NCBI GenBank assembly: GCA_008000375.1
Contig: SMOI01000037.1
Coordinates: 46,056-110,055, forward strand
From: Poteriospumella lacustris
Lineage: Eukaryota; Sar; Chrysophyceae; Chromulinales; Dinobryaceae
Direction of reading: 5' to 3'
Length of the DNA: 64,000 nt
This document shows, piece by piece, positions 28,062-39,300 of this stretch. The notes under the pieces are model-generated. The model worked only from the letters and a program-made list of their open reading frames with translations, had not been told where the DNA came from and made no database searches. A program made the translations under genes and the position numbers. The stretch's first letter is position 1. Every line of letters begins with the position of its first letter.

Positions 28062-30492
28062 CTACTTGGCCACGGCGCGCTTCTTCAGCGCCGAATTGGG
28101 CGCCACGGGCATGGCGAAAGGCGACACGGCGCCCTTCGAGGCGCCGGCGATGGACGGCATCTTGCCGCTACCGCGAGGCGTCGACGTGGCGGACGAGGAC
28201 AGCGGTCGCGCACCTGTCGCGCCGCCGAGGCGCGGCGTTGAGGACTCTGACCACGCCTCACGGCCGACACTGCTGTTGCTGCTGCTGTTGTTGTTGCCGT
28301 TGGCGACTTTGCCGCTGCCGCTGGAGCTGGACGGGACGCCGAACGACGTCGAGTGCGCCGGGTTCGACAGCAGTTTGCTGGCGCGTAGGTCGCTCGCGTA
28401 CGTCGGCGCGCCCAGTCGACTCCCCGCCGCCGCCGACGCCGCGGCAGTCGGTGCGGCGGTGCCGTTGGCGCCCCCATAGGCAGTGTGCACGCGCCGAAGC
28501 GCGTTGCTGCTGCCCGCCACCGTTGCCATCACTTGGAGCGCGACGCCTTCGGTGCGTGTGCTCGGCGAGGCGGCAGCGTTGGTGGCGGACTGCGGCGGCG
28601 GAATGACGAACGGCGCCTTGCCGCCTTTGCTCTGCGCCGCCGCGTCGTGCAGGCTGCCGGTGCTTCGCCCCGCGGGGAAAATGCTGTCGCACGTGCTGGG
28701 CCGGCCGGGGTAGTCGAAGGCGCGCGGATAGTCGCCATCACCGCTCGCGGCGCCGTCGTCGACTTCGCTGCCCGCGCCATCGGGCCGCTGCTGTTGCTGC
28801 GCCTGTCGCGTCTTCGACAGCGCCGTCGGCATCGACGCGGATAGCACGCGGCGGTTGGCATCGTCTGCAGTGGGCTGCGGCTGCTGCTGCACCCCTATTG
28901 AGCGTGAGCACAGCACAGAGATGAGCGCACAGGTGGGGGTGGTGGGGGCGGCCTCAAAGCGGCGGCTCACCTTCGTTGCGAGAGAAGTGCGGCAGCGTCA
29001 GACCCTCCGGCGATTTCTTCTTGGCGCTGCCCGGCGCCGCGCCCGTCGGTTGCGACGACGCCGAGTTTTTGCGTTTGACAACGGCACCGGCGGCTTCCGT
29101 CGCAGCCGGCGGCTCCTGCTGCTGTTGCTGCACGATGTGCTGCAGTCCCGTGTGGATCGCCTTGAAGTGCGACGTCTTCTCGGCGTTCGGCGCGGAGGGC
29201 GACTCGGCCGCCGAGCCCGGCGCGACCTTGGCGCTGCCTGGCACCACCTTGCCGCTGCTGCCGCGTCGTTTGTCGGCAGCGCCGGGATTCAGCTGGCGCC
29301 GCAGCTGGTACTCCTCGCCGTCCCGCCAGAGCTTGGCCTCCATCACCGACAGATACTGCTGCTGCGGCCCCACCACGCAGCCGGGCCGACACACGCGGCA
29401 CCAGGCGATGGCCTCCTTCGCCGAGTAGCCGAAGTGCTTCATCATGTACGCGGCGATGTTCGTGCCGGTGCGTCCCAGCCCCGCCTTGCAGTGCACGGCG
29501 ATCGCGCCGCGCTCCTGCTCGCACAGCTGCAGAAACGCGTTCAAAATGGCGTCGGTGGGGTTGCCGCCGTCCTCGTAGAACAGATCCACGTGGCGGATTC
29601 CGTGGTTCAAGAAAACGCGGCGGTCGTACATCTTCTCGTTGAAGCGGACGACGCAGGTGACGTTGAGGTCCTTGAACAGCGGCACGTACTGCTCGGGGGT
29701 GAGCGTGAAGACCCCCGGCGACAGCTGTCGCTTCCTGTACGCGACGGCGAGAGGCGATAAGCAAACACGAGGACAGCGGTGCTTGGTGGGGGGCTTACTT
29801 GGATAGCGGCCCCGAGAAGGCGATGAACTTGCCGGGGATGACCCAGGACATGTCGCCGTTCTGCAGCTTGCCCATGTTCTGGTAGGCGGTCAGCGAGAAG
29901 GTGCGATGGTCGTAGTGACCCATCGTCTTCGCCTTTCGAAAGGCGCGCGCGATGTCTAGAACTGTTATCGGGTACGTGTTCACGCAGAAGCCGGCGTCTC
30001 GGAAAGGGATAAACGGAGGGTTCATCCCGCAGAAGGGCCGGTAAGCACGCTCGACTGAGAAGTCGAGAATGAATATCTGTTAACGGTCGACACAGAAGAT
30101 GTCAGGCGAGTCGCGCAGTTATCTTCCATACATTTTCTCACCAAGTAGGCCATCAAACACGCCGCAGCGTTGGCTCGTTTATGTTCGTGGCTGCCGGCGT
30201 AGAAGACGACGAATTTTCGATGATCCCGCGCTTCTTGCATAACAGTGTGCAAGTTGTGACAAAATTGATGTGTGATGCCCAAGTCAAAGGGTCCAAAATC
30301 TGCAAAATAGGAGGTATATACAAAGGATGGGTCGGTGGCGAAGTTGACCGATCGTACAAACCGCACCGACGATGTGACGGGTCTCTCAGGCGGGGCATCC
30401 CGAGAGACAAAGTACAAATGTCCTTTGATGACCTCGATAGCCCCAGGAGGAATATCGTTGGGATTCTCCGTCGGTGGCTGTGATTTTTCCAT
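28062..30492 (-). CDS. CDC14: CDC14-type dual-specificity phosphatase
   Basis: Four exons, 30132-30492, 29799-30054, 28971-29734 and 28062-28894, joining to 737 residues. CDC14 phosphatases remove phosphate from CDK-type Ser-Pro sites and act in mitotic exit, cytokinesis and ciliary processes. The tandem phosphatase layout is complete: an N-terminal inactive domain (YADFGPFDL, KRANAAACLMAYL), the linker PPFIPFRDA, and the catalytic domain with general-acid loop LFYEDGGNPTD and signature HCKAGLGRTG (C288). The C-terminal half (about residue 330 on) is a long Ser/Ala/Gly/Gln-rich tail, longer than in most homologues. Intron 1 (GTATGG donor) was placed because the spliced product RKFERAYRPF aligns without gaps to the family. 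Confidence 0.93.
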
Positions 30493-31052
30493 TTTTCGAT
30501 TGAACTCGAATCAAAACAAAACTGGACGGCACGTCTCTCTTTGGTGACCAGATAGCGGGGAAACAAAAAGTCCTTGGTTCGCCTCCGCAGCACAGACAAG
30601 TACCAAGTGTGACTCTCCTCGTTCTTCTGCACAAATAGGCCTGGATATGCTCCGAAAAGGCGGCGAAATAGCGAAGTCGGTCCTCCCACCCACCAGCCGT
30701 CTTCGTTTCAACAAAGTGACGCCAGCCGTCACCATCTGCAGGAAGGCCCGCTGCACCCAACGGTCACTCTGGCCCATCCGTCGGGCACGTTTCGAGAACA
30801 CCAAACGCGTTTCAAATTTGCCGCGGGTGCTACGACTCAACCCACTGGAACCCACTGGTACATTGGCATGTGGAGTTCACAGGCAGGCACAGGACGGTAG
30901 TAGTGGCGATGCACGCGGCATGGTACAGAACTACACGGGCGAAGAATGAAGTGGGGGGCTGTCTATTTATCAAAACTTGCAACGGTGGACTGCTTCCTGA
31001 AGAAGTGTCTTCATCGTCGACTCTACTGTACGCTATTGTGCGGCACACACAC
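30493..31052. other. Intergenic: CDC14 promoter / transporter 3' region
   Basis: 560 bp between two minus-strand genes. No repeat, RNA gene or convincing open frame. Small frames in this interval lack conserved content. Confidence 0.45.
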
Positions 31053-32810
31053 TCACTGCCCATCCATCAAGGGGTTGACCACGGGTTGGCCTGCCGAGGT
31101 CGACCACTCTGAGCTTGCAGCAGAGACACTGACATCGAGCATAGTTCCTTGTCCACTGGTTCTCGTTGTCTTCCTGGTCCCCTCGTCGACAGACCCGTAG
31201 ACTTCACTGGAGCCCTGCTCATCGTCTGTCATGTTCACGCGCTCGTGGCCTCTGGGACAACACTTGAGTGGGCGCCTCAGCCGCCACAAAAAGTCCTCGT
31301 AGCGGTCGTGGAGTAACCTCTTAATATCAGCCGGGAGGATGTCCTTCGTCTCACACAAGCAGACGTAGACCACCCACCACGTGGCCACGTTCAGGACGGT
31401 GAACATGCCGAACGAACCAGACGTCGTCCAGGCGTGAGTCATTGGCAGGAAGGCGAAGTTGGTCACCAGCTGAGCTAAATTGCTGGCAATCAGCGTCCAC
31501 GACATGACGCGACCGCGAATCTGGGTGGGGATCATTTCCGAGGACAAGATCCACGGGATGGGCCCGTAGCCGATGCCGAAGCCCGCGTAGATCATGACGC
31601 AGCCCACGATGAAGACTGCGACGCTGTGCAAGGTGAATTGCGGCGAGGCCAGACTCGCCACTGTCAGGACCAACATACCGACCGTCACAAACGCAGAGCC
31701 CCACAAGAACAGCAGTCGTCGACCGTGGTCTTCGACGTAGAAGACCGCCAACACGGTGCTGAGCCATTTGACCACACCCAGCACGACGTTGAGAACCAAG
31801 GACAGCCGCTTCGAAGCGCCGTTGCTTTCGAATATCACCGCAGCATAGTTGCGAACAACGTTCGACCCGGTGACCTGCGACAGGATCTGGAAGGCGATGA
31901 CCAGCGAAATCGGATACGAATACTCCCGCACGACCGAGCGTTCTTCGGGACTGCCCCAGAGCTGGTGCAAAACAGCCGTAGACCACGAGGAGAGCAAGGG
32001 TTCCGTCCCATGCAACAAAGGCGAGTGCCCGCTTTGATCCTCACCTCGAAAGAGCTCAACCACGTCGCACGGAATGTCGTGAGCTTGACCGGCCTTGTCC
32101 ATCGACGAGCTGGACCGATCCGTGATGTACGCCTGCTTCCAAAGCAACAAATCCGTTTCCCCGTATACACATTTCAATGCAGCACGAGCATCAATAAATT
32201 TGCGTTTGGAGAGTAGCCATTTGGGAGATTCTGGGAGCCACAACATGGCCACAGACTGTGACAGCGCCAAGGCACCAGGAATGATGAACGCGATGCGCCA
32301 TCCGTTTGCTGCCCCAGCGAATGCAACATCCAGAGAGAAAGAGAGCAAAATTCCAAAGGCCACCAGAATTTCGTATTGGCCCGAGAGTATCCCCCGGTAC
32401 TCGGGAGGAGCGATTTCCGTCAAATACGGGACGTCCGCCAGACCCGAGATCGAGGAGGCTACCCCGACCAGAAATCGACCAAGGTAAAGCCAGGACTTGT
32501 TAATAGCTAATCCAGTGATTATCGCCCCCAAGACGAATATCGCATTTTGGACTTGAATGGTCTTCCATCTTCCGATGAAGTCGCACAGCGGGCCGCCGAA
32601 AATGCATCCCACGATCGACCCAGCATACAGAATGGATACCACAAGCCCTTCTTCATAGGATGTCAGATCAAACGTTGACTGTAACGTGGACAATGTTCCA
32701 GAGATGACTCCTATATCATAGCCAAAAATCAAGCCGCCGCTCCCCACAATGACAGTGGCCTTGAGCAGAAAGGGGTCCCACAGCCATCCCAACGAAGAGA
32801 CACCCGTCAT
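31053..32810 (-). CDS. MFS sugar/polyol transporter
   Basis: 585 residues, single exon, from the ATG at 32810 (the longer frame begins at TTG). Twelve hydrophobic segments and standard sugar-porter motifs are present: GYDIGVISG in TM1, GGPLCDFIGRWKT after TM2, GRFLVGVASS, PESPKWLL before the central loop, EDHGRRLLF between TM8 and TM9, and the late FGIGYGPIPWILSSEM. The central loop is long and hydrophilic (about residues 230-310). A C-terminal cytosolic tail of about 90 residues is Ser/Thr-rich. Substrate cannot be set from sequence alone; hexose, pentose or myo-inositol with H+ symport are the usual options. Confidence 0.92.
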   Translation of the reverse strand: MTGVSSLGWLWDPFLLKATVIVGSGGLIFGYDIGVISGTLSTLQSTFDLTSYEEGLVVSILYAGSIVGCIFGGPLCDFIGRWKTIQVQNAIFVLGAIITGLAINKSWLYLGRFLVGVASSISGLADVPYLTEIAPPEYRGILSGQYEILVAFGILLSFSLDVAFAGAANGWRIAFIIPGALALSQSVAMLWLPESPKWLLSKRKFIDARAALKCVYGETDLLLWKQAYITDRSSSSMDKAGQAHDIPCDVVELFRGEDQSGHSPLLHGTEPLLSSWSTAVLHQLWGSPEERSVVREYSYPISLVIAFQILSQVTGSNVVRNYAAVIFESNGASKRLSLVLNVVLGVVKWLSTVLAVFYVEDHGRRLLFLWGSAFVTVGMLVLTVASLASPQFTLHSVAVFIVGCVMIYAGFGIGYGPIPWILSSEMIPTQIRGRVMSWTLIASNLAQLVTNFAFLPMTHAWTTSGSFGMFTVLNVATWWVVYVCLCETKDILPADIKRLLHDRYEDFLWRLRRPLKCCPRGHERVNMTDDEQGSSEVYGSVDEGTRKTTRTSGQGTMLDVSVSAASSEWSTSAGQPVVNPLMDGQ

Positions 32811-33389
32811 TGAAGCGTTCTCTACAGCAGATGAAATTACCAACGGCTGCTGTTACGACTCATACCCTCTTCCGTTCAAGTGAATTCTTCGAGTGTGACT
32901 GCTGAATCACACCTGCCACCTGCCACCTGCCACCTGCTGGCGGTCTGCTGCTGCTGCTGCTGCTGTTGGTGGGGTTCACGTCGTCGCCATCATGCGCGAT
33001 GCCGTCGTCATCGTGGTCGTCATCGTCGTCATCCGCTGCTGCTGCGCAGGTGGAGCTAAGTATAGGGTTCAAGTCAGCTTTGGGGCGCAAAGTTAGCCTC
33101 AGTTCCCGCAACAGACGTTTTGTCGCCGCCGTCGTCGTCGGCAACGCTCTCGCCGCTTGTGGTCCAATGCCCACGTCAGTTCTCTTCAAATTACCATTTC
33201 CAATTTGCAATCGACAAAGAAGAGGCGGCCCTTATCGGCTATTCACTGGAATTGGACGTATACACCCGTGGAACAGCTGTCGGTGAACACCTTCTCTCGT
33301 AGAGAGCACTGGCGCGCTCCATTCTCCTCCTTTGCCAAACCTGTCGCAAACCTCTGCATCTCTCAATTAGCATTATCATATACAGCGCA
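32811..33389. promoter_or_regulatory. Divergent promoter region, transporter / cyclase-kinase gene
   Basis: 579 bp between divergent ATGs. It holds four 7-bp tandem copies of ACCTGCC (32911-32937) and a short CTG/TGC triplet run (about 32943-32966). Either may be promoter or UTR sequence. No gene is seen. Confidence 0.5.
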
Positions 33390-36300
33390 ATGGAAGTCAC
33401 ATCTACGAGTCGGAGGATCAGAGAATTTGTTTTTGGGTCCTTTTGGATGCCAACGTTCATGAGCGTTCTCACTCTCCTCATGATCTGCGACAAGTTCTTC
33501 AACAGTTTCAATTACCGCGGAGACACCTACGAGGAAGAACGAGTTAATCTATCGGGCCCTAAGGCGGGGCAAGCGGTGATTTGCTCCGTGATCTTGGTCC
33601 TTCTTCCCTTTGCACAAATATTCAACGATCGCACTGCAACCTCCGCCGACGCGCCGAAGAAGGACTCGGGCGACGGGTCGATCATCAAAAGCGACCGCAA
33701 GTACAAGTTCATCTCGACGACGCTCTCAGGCTGTGCACTGATCGTGTGCACGATGTTTCTCGAGAGTCTGTTCAACCGGAAGCAGTGCTTCTCGACCTTC
33801 TTTGCGAGCTCGATCGTCTTCCGCGTCATTTATTATCAAACGTTCTTCGACAATTTCGCCTTGTGCGTGGCCTTCTCGTCCAACGTCGGTGCGATTTCGA
33901 TGAAGCAGGAAAGATGGTATGCCACGGCGAACGTCTTGGTGTGGTCCTACTTCTTCTGCGCCCTCATCATTCGACACATCTTCGATCGCATCCGCAACCG
34001 CATCAGCGACAATCTGCGCGCGTTGATCGTCCTGCAGAAGAACCTCAAACACGAAGAAGAGAAGTGCCGACGACTGTACGACGCGCATATCCCGCGCACC
34101 CACGGCTCGTCCTCGTCGAAGTCCCACGCGCAGCTCTCGGGCTCGAACCACTCGAAAGACCCGTCGCGGCTGTCGGGGCTCGATGATCCGATCGCCGTAA
34201 AATGCCGACAAAAGGCTCACCGATCCACCGACGCCATCGGCAACGAGCTGATCATGGACCACGCGAAGGCGCTGGGTCTGGTGCCGCCGATCTCCGACCT
34301 GTCGGACGTCGACGTGACGTCGCTGTCGAACAAATTGGAGAAGAAGAACGTGATTTTGGTGGCGATTCGCCTGATGAAGGGCTTCGAGCAGGAGTGCGCG
34401 CTGTCCGTCGAGCGGCAGCACTTCATCTACGACGCGATCAACCACCACGCGGGCAAGTTCAACATCGTTCCCGCGCGATGCTTCGGAGACGTGTGGATCG
34501 GCTACTACGAGCGGTCGGACAACAGCGTCGCCGTCGAGTCGAACAACCTGCGCAACGGCCGACTATCCAACGACAGCGGCTCTGTCACCCCGCGGTCGAT
34601 GGACGCGAACGTGTTGTCGGCATCGAAGTACCACACGAGCGCGCACAAGGTGCTGTGCTTCTGCTGCGAGGTGGACGTCATGGCCGGCTTCTTGGGCACG
34701 CGGGTCGCGATCGCCATCGAGCAGGGCGCGGTCACGCTGGGCTTCTCGGTGTCCTCGCACTTCAATATCTACGGCCAGGAGATCCGTTGGCTCCTCCGCG
34801 TGATCGACCTCGAAGACTACGGCCACATCAACGTCTCGGAGGGCTTCCGGTCGCAGATCCTCTCCGACCGCAAGATCAACCCCGAAATCTCCAACCTCTC
34901 GATCGAGAAGCGCAACGTCGAGTACCCCTGGAAGAAGGGCTTCCCCTCGACGATCATGTCCGTCACAAACGTCAACGACTACGCCGGCAACAAAGACGAG
35001 ATCGACGCGACGCTGAAGGACATCATGGCGCGCGTGACGGCGCCGCGCCTGGAGGTGTACCAGGACGGCATCATGCGGCTGCAGGTGCAGGAGGCCGACA
35101 GCTCCGACTCCTGGCGCGACGTGATGGTCGAGAAGTCCTTCACACGTCGATCGTCGTTCGTCACCAGCGGCTCGGCGAAGGCGTCGGCGGGCTCGGCGAG
35201 TGCGCCGTCCTTCATGTCGGGCTTCTTCTCGTCCGGCGCCAGTGCCGGCAACGCTGGCCGCGGCCGCGAGGCGGGCAAGCGACTCGGCTCGGCGAAGGCC
35301 AAGGAGCACGTGGGGTCCGGCGCGGGCTCGTCCAACGCCGCGTCGAGCAGCTCGTACGGCGGCAGCAGCGCCAGAGGCGCGTCGCTCTTCGACAACTCGT
35401 CGGCGGCGCACGACCCGTCGATGTCGCGCGACGACTTCCTGTACCACTGGGAGTGGTTCCAGTCGTTCGAGAGCAGCGAGTACTGGAAGGAGAGCATCGG
35501 GCGCGAGTTCAAACGGAGCGTGGAGGAGCGCACGGGCATCTCGCTGCGTGACCCGCTGCTGCGGTCGATGACGCGCGAGGAGCTGAAGCAGAGTCTGGCG
35601 CAGGCGCACCGCAACCTGCAGGAGGTCGTCTGGCAGCTGATGCGCTTCTGGGTGCTCTCCTTCCCGCAGATCGTGCACGAGCACGTGCAGGACGGAGTAC
35701 GCGGCGTCATTCGTAACGTCACCTTCGTCTTTCGCTACGCAACCGGCGCCGAAACATGCGGCGACTCCGTCGCCCGCCCGCGGGGCGCCGACGCGGGCGA
35801 CGAGGCGGTGGCGGTGGTGCCGTACGAGTCGTTCCTGCACGACCTCCTCGACAAGTCGTCGTGGGCGCACGTGACGCTGCGCGAGCAGTACACGGAGCTG
35901 CGCCGGTCTCGCGCGCTGAAGATGCTCGGGCTCGTGCCGAAGGACGAGGAGAAGGGCGCGAAGGTGTCCAAGGCGACCAGCTCCCGCGACTCGCAGTCCT
36001 CCCTGCCCACCTCCGAGCGCATCACCAGCCGCCGCCACCGAAAGATCTACGTCACGTCCGCCGCCGACAACGACGCCAACGACGAGCTCGGGCCGGTGTC
36101 GGACCGGGCGGGGCTGCGCAACAAGCCCGGCAACGCCTCGCCTCGCCACTCGAGCCGCATCACGCGTCCCGCGGTGCCGCTGACGTCGCTGTCTCCGAAC
36201 GCAGCGATGGCGGAGACGTCGCTGTGGAAGCGCGAAGGACCGGCGGCCGTCGTCGATGAGGCTGCCGCCGGCAACGCGACGATCGCCGCTGCGAAGCTGC

Positions 36301-39300
36301 CGGTGAGCTCGACGCCGTCCGTGACGGTGGCGGTGCCGAAGTCGGCGGCGGCGTCGCCGTCGATGGCGCCGCTCGCCGGCAGCGACGAGGCGAACGCCGT
36401 CTCCTGCAACTCGGACATGAGCCTCGTGATGCTCGACGACGGCTCCGTGGTGCGCACGCCGTCGTACGGCAAGTACAACCGCGACCTGCGCATGTTCTTC
36501 CTGCACGACATGGTCAACACGACGATGGAGCTGGCGCTGATGGTCATCGCGCTGTACCCCGTGCAGGCCGTGATGACCACCGACTGCCCGTCGCTGTCCA
36601 ACGCCATCTTCCGCTGCCTCGTCTTCATCCACTTCATCTACACGCAGACGCTGGGCCGCGCGCGCTTCGCGGGCAACAGTTTGCTGTGGATCTCGTACCA
36701 CGTGCTGATGATGCTCGTCTTCCCGTGCTGGGTGCTGCACTCGTCGTACAGCACCGTCTTCCGCGACTACGGCGACTTCGGCGGCGACGCGATGCTGAAC
36801 ATCTTCTGTCTGCTGCGCATGCCGGCGTCGCTCAACATGCACCCGGTGCTCGTCGTGCTCGACGGCTTCTTCATGCGCGGCATCCTCACGATGAAGGACC
36901 AGTGGACGCACCAGAACTGCCACCTGCGCGTGCCGGCGCGCAACCAGTCGTTTTACACGTTCTCCGTCTTCCTCATCTGCTTCATCGCCATCTACTTCGG
37001 CTCCATCGCCTCGTACGTCCTCGAGCACCGCATCCTGCCCGCCGTCATGCGCAAGCTCGAACACGCCCGCGAGAAGACGAACGACATCACCCAGCGCCTG
37101 TACCCGCGCATGCACCGGTCGCTGTACAGCCTGGGCCCCATGTCGCTGTACAAGGGCGTCACGCTGCTGTGCATCCACGTGAAGGCGCTCGACGCGATGT
37201 GCGAGTACGTCGACAGCCACGTCGTCGGCCACGTCGCGCGCGAGATCGAGCTGGTGATGGACGCGTCCTTCGCCGAGTGCGGCCTCGTCAAGATCACCGA
37301 GTTCTCCGGCGTCTACATCGTCACGTCGGCGCGCTCGCTCGGCCTCGAGTCGAACCACCGCAACCTCACGAACGCCTACAGCATCGTGCACGTCGTGCAG
37401 ATGATTCGCGCGAAGATCGAGGAGCTGACGAAGGTGTGGCAGTTCAACATCGCGCTGGGCATCGCGCTGCACGTGGGCGACGTGTACATCGGCTTCAACG
37501 GCCTGCAGCGCTACTCGCTGGACGTCATCGGCTCGGCGCGCGACATCACGATGACGATGGCCTCGCACAACAGCGAGGGCCTCTTCGCGTCGCGCGCCTT
37601 CGAGTCGGAGATCCAGCGCCTGAAGCCCGTCGACTACCTCGTGCACCAGCAGACGGTGTCGCAGAGCGGCGTCGGCGACTCGTACTGGCTGTGCGTGGAC
37701 GGCACGCTGGCCGGCATGCACCTCGACGACTTCCTGTGGCTGGGCAAGCTGGGCGAGGGCGGCTACGGCATGGTGCACCTGGCGGCCGAGAAGTTCTCCA
37801 AGATCCGCTACGCGATCAAGGTGATTCCGCTGAAGCAGAGCAACGGCCTGCGCATGACCAACATGATGAAGCAGGAGTGCCTCATCCTGCAGACGATGGC
37901 GCACAAGAACGTGGTCAAGCTGCACTACTCGTTCATCGACAAGGACCAGCTCTACCTCGTCATGACCTACGTCAAGGGCGGCAACCTGCGCCAGGTCATC
38001 GACAACGCCACGACGGGCTTCGCCGTGTCGCAGCTGCGCAACTGGTTCGCCGAGCTGGTGCTGGCCATCGAGTACATCCACGACAAGGGCATCATCCACC
38101 GCGACATCAAGCCCGCCAACTGCATGATCGGTACGTCCGCCCCCGCTGCGCCTGCGCCTCGTGTGTCGTGTGTCGTGTGTGTCTCACTCGCGCCCTTTGC
38201 TCTGCCACAGACACGAACGGCCACCTGCGGCTGGCGGACTTCGGCCTGTCGAAGAAGGACAACAGCGTGCGCGACAGCGCCATGTGGGCCGAGCTGCGCG
38301 CCGCCACCGTCGCCAACAACTACTCGGCGGCAGCGGCCGGGACGGGCGGCCCCTTGGTCGGCGGTGCTGCGGCGCCGTTCGGCATCGACTCGGCGAGCGG
38401 TAAGCTGCTGCTGGGCGGCAGCGGCGGCGGCGGCGCCGGGGCCGTGCCGCCGCAGGTGAAGCCGATGTCGTCGGTGTCGTCGCTGGCCACCAGCCAAACC
38501 GACTCCGCCGTCGGCTCCGTCGCGAAGGCGGCGCCGGAGGCTCCGAACGCGTGGCTGTCTCGCACGGTGCAGCGCCGCCTGCAGAAGTTCCTGCCGCTCA
38601 AGGCCAAGTCGTTCATGCAGACGCAGGTCTCCGCGGCGCCCGGCGGCTCCGCGACTGTCGCCGGCGCCGCGTTCGGCGCGTACCCCGCGGCGGTGTTCAA
38701 CGGCGCCGCCGCCGGTTTGGCGACCAGCAGCGCGGCCAGCTTCAGCAGCGGCTCGCCGTCCGGCAGCGTCGCCGGCGACGTGCACCAGAACGTGACGGTG
38801 CTGGTGATCAAGCGCGACGCGATCTTCACCGAGCGGAAGCGCACGTTCCGCTTCTCGAACTTCTCGGTGAACATCATCTCGGCGCGCGACGAGAGCGAGG
38901 CCGAGTCGCTGCTGAGCTGGAACCAGGTGGACGCCATCCTCATCGAGCTGGCCAACACCGTCGAGGAGAGCGACATGCTGGCCATCAGCGTCAGCGCCGG
39001 CAGCGTCCCGATGAGCTCCGGCTCCGCCAAGGCGAACCGCGCGGCGAAGGACAAGGCGCGCGCCGACCGCGACGACGCGGCGAAGGAGGCGGCCGACCGG
39101 AGCCTGGAGCAGAGCCTGGACAACAGCAACGACATGCTCGTCAACAGCCTGTCGCTCACCGAGAACAGCGAGGACGGCGGCCCGCCCAACGGCGGCGGTG
39201 GCGGCGCCGACGGCAAAGCGGGCGCCGCGGCGCACGCCGACGCCGGTGCCAGCGCCATCGCCGAGGAGAGCGCGTTGCAGGCGGCGGCGAACACGCTGCA

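Noticed and set aside
30055-30090. Reading CDC14 exon 1 straight through to its downstream stop
   Set aside because: The read-through residues do not match the family, whereas splicing from GTATGG at 30131 restores the RKFERAYRP segment at the exact family spacing.
28062-30492. CDC14 region as two separate phosphatase genes
   Set aside because: N-terminal and catalytic halves join in frame through consensus introns and together give the known tandem-domain layout.
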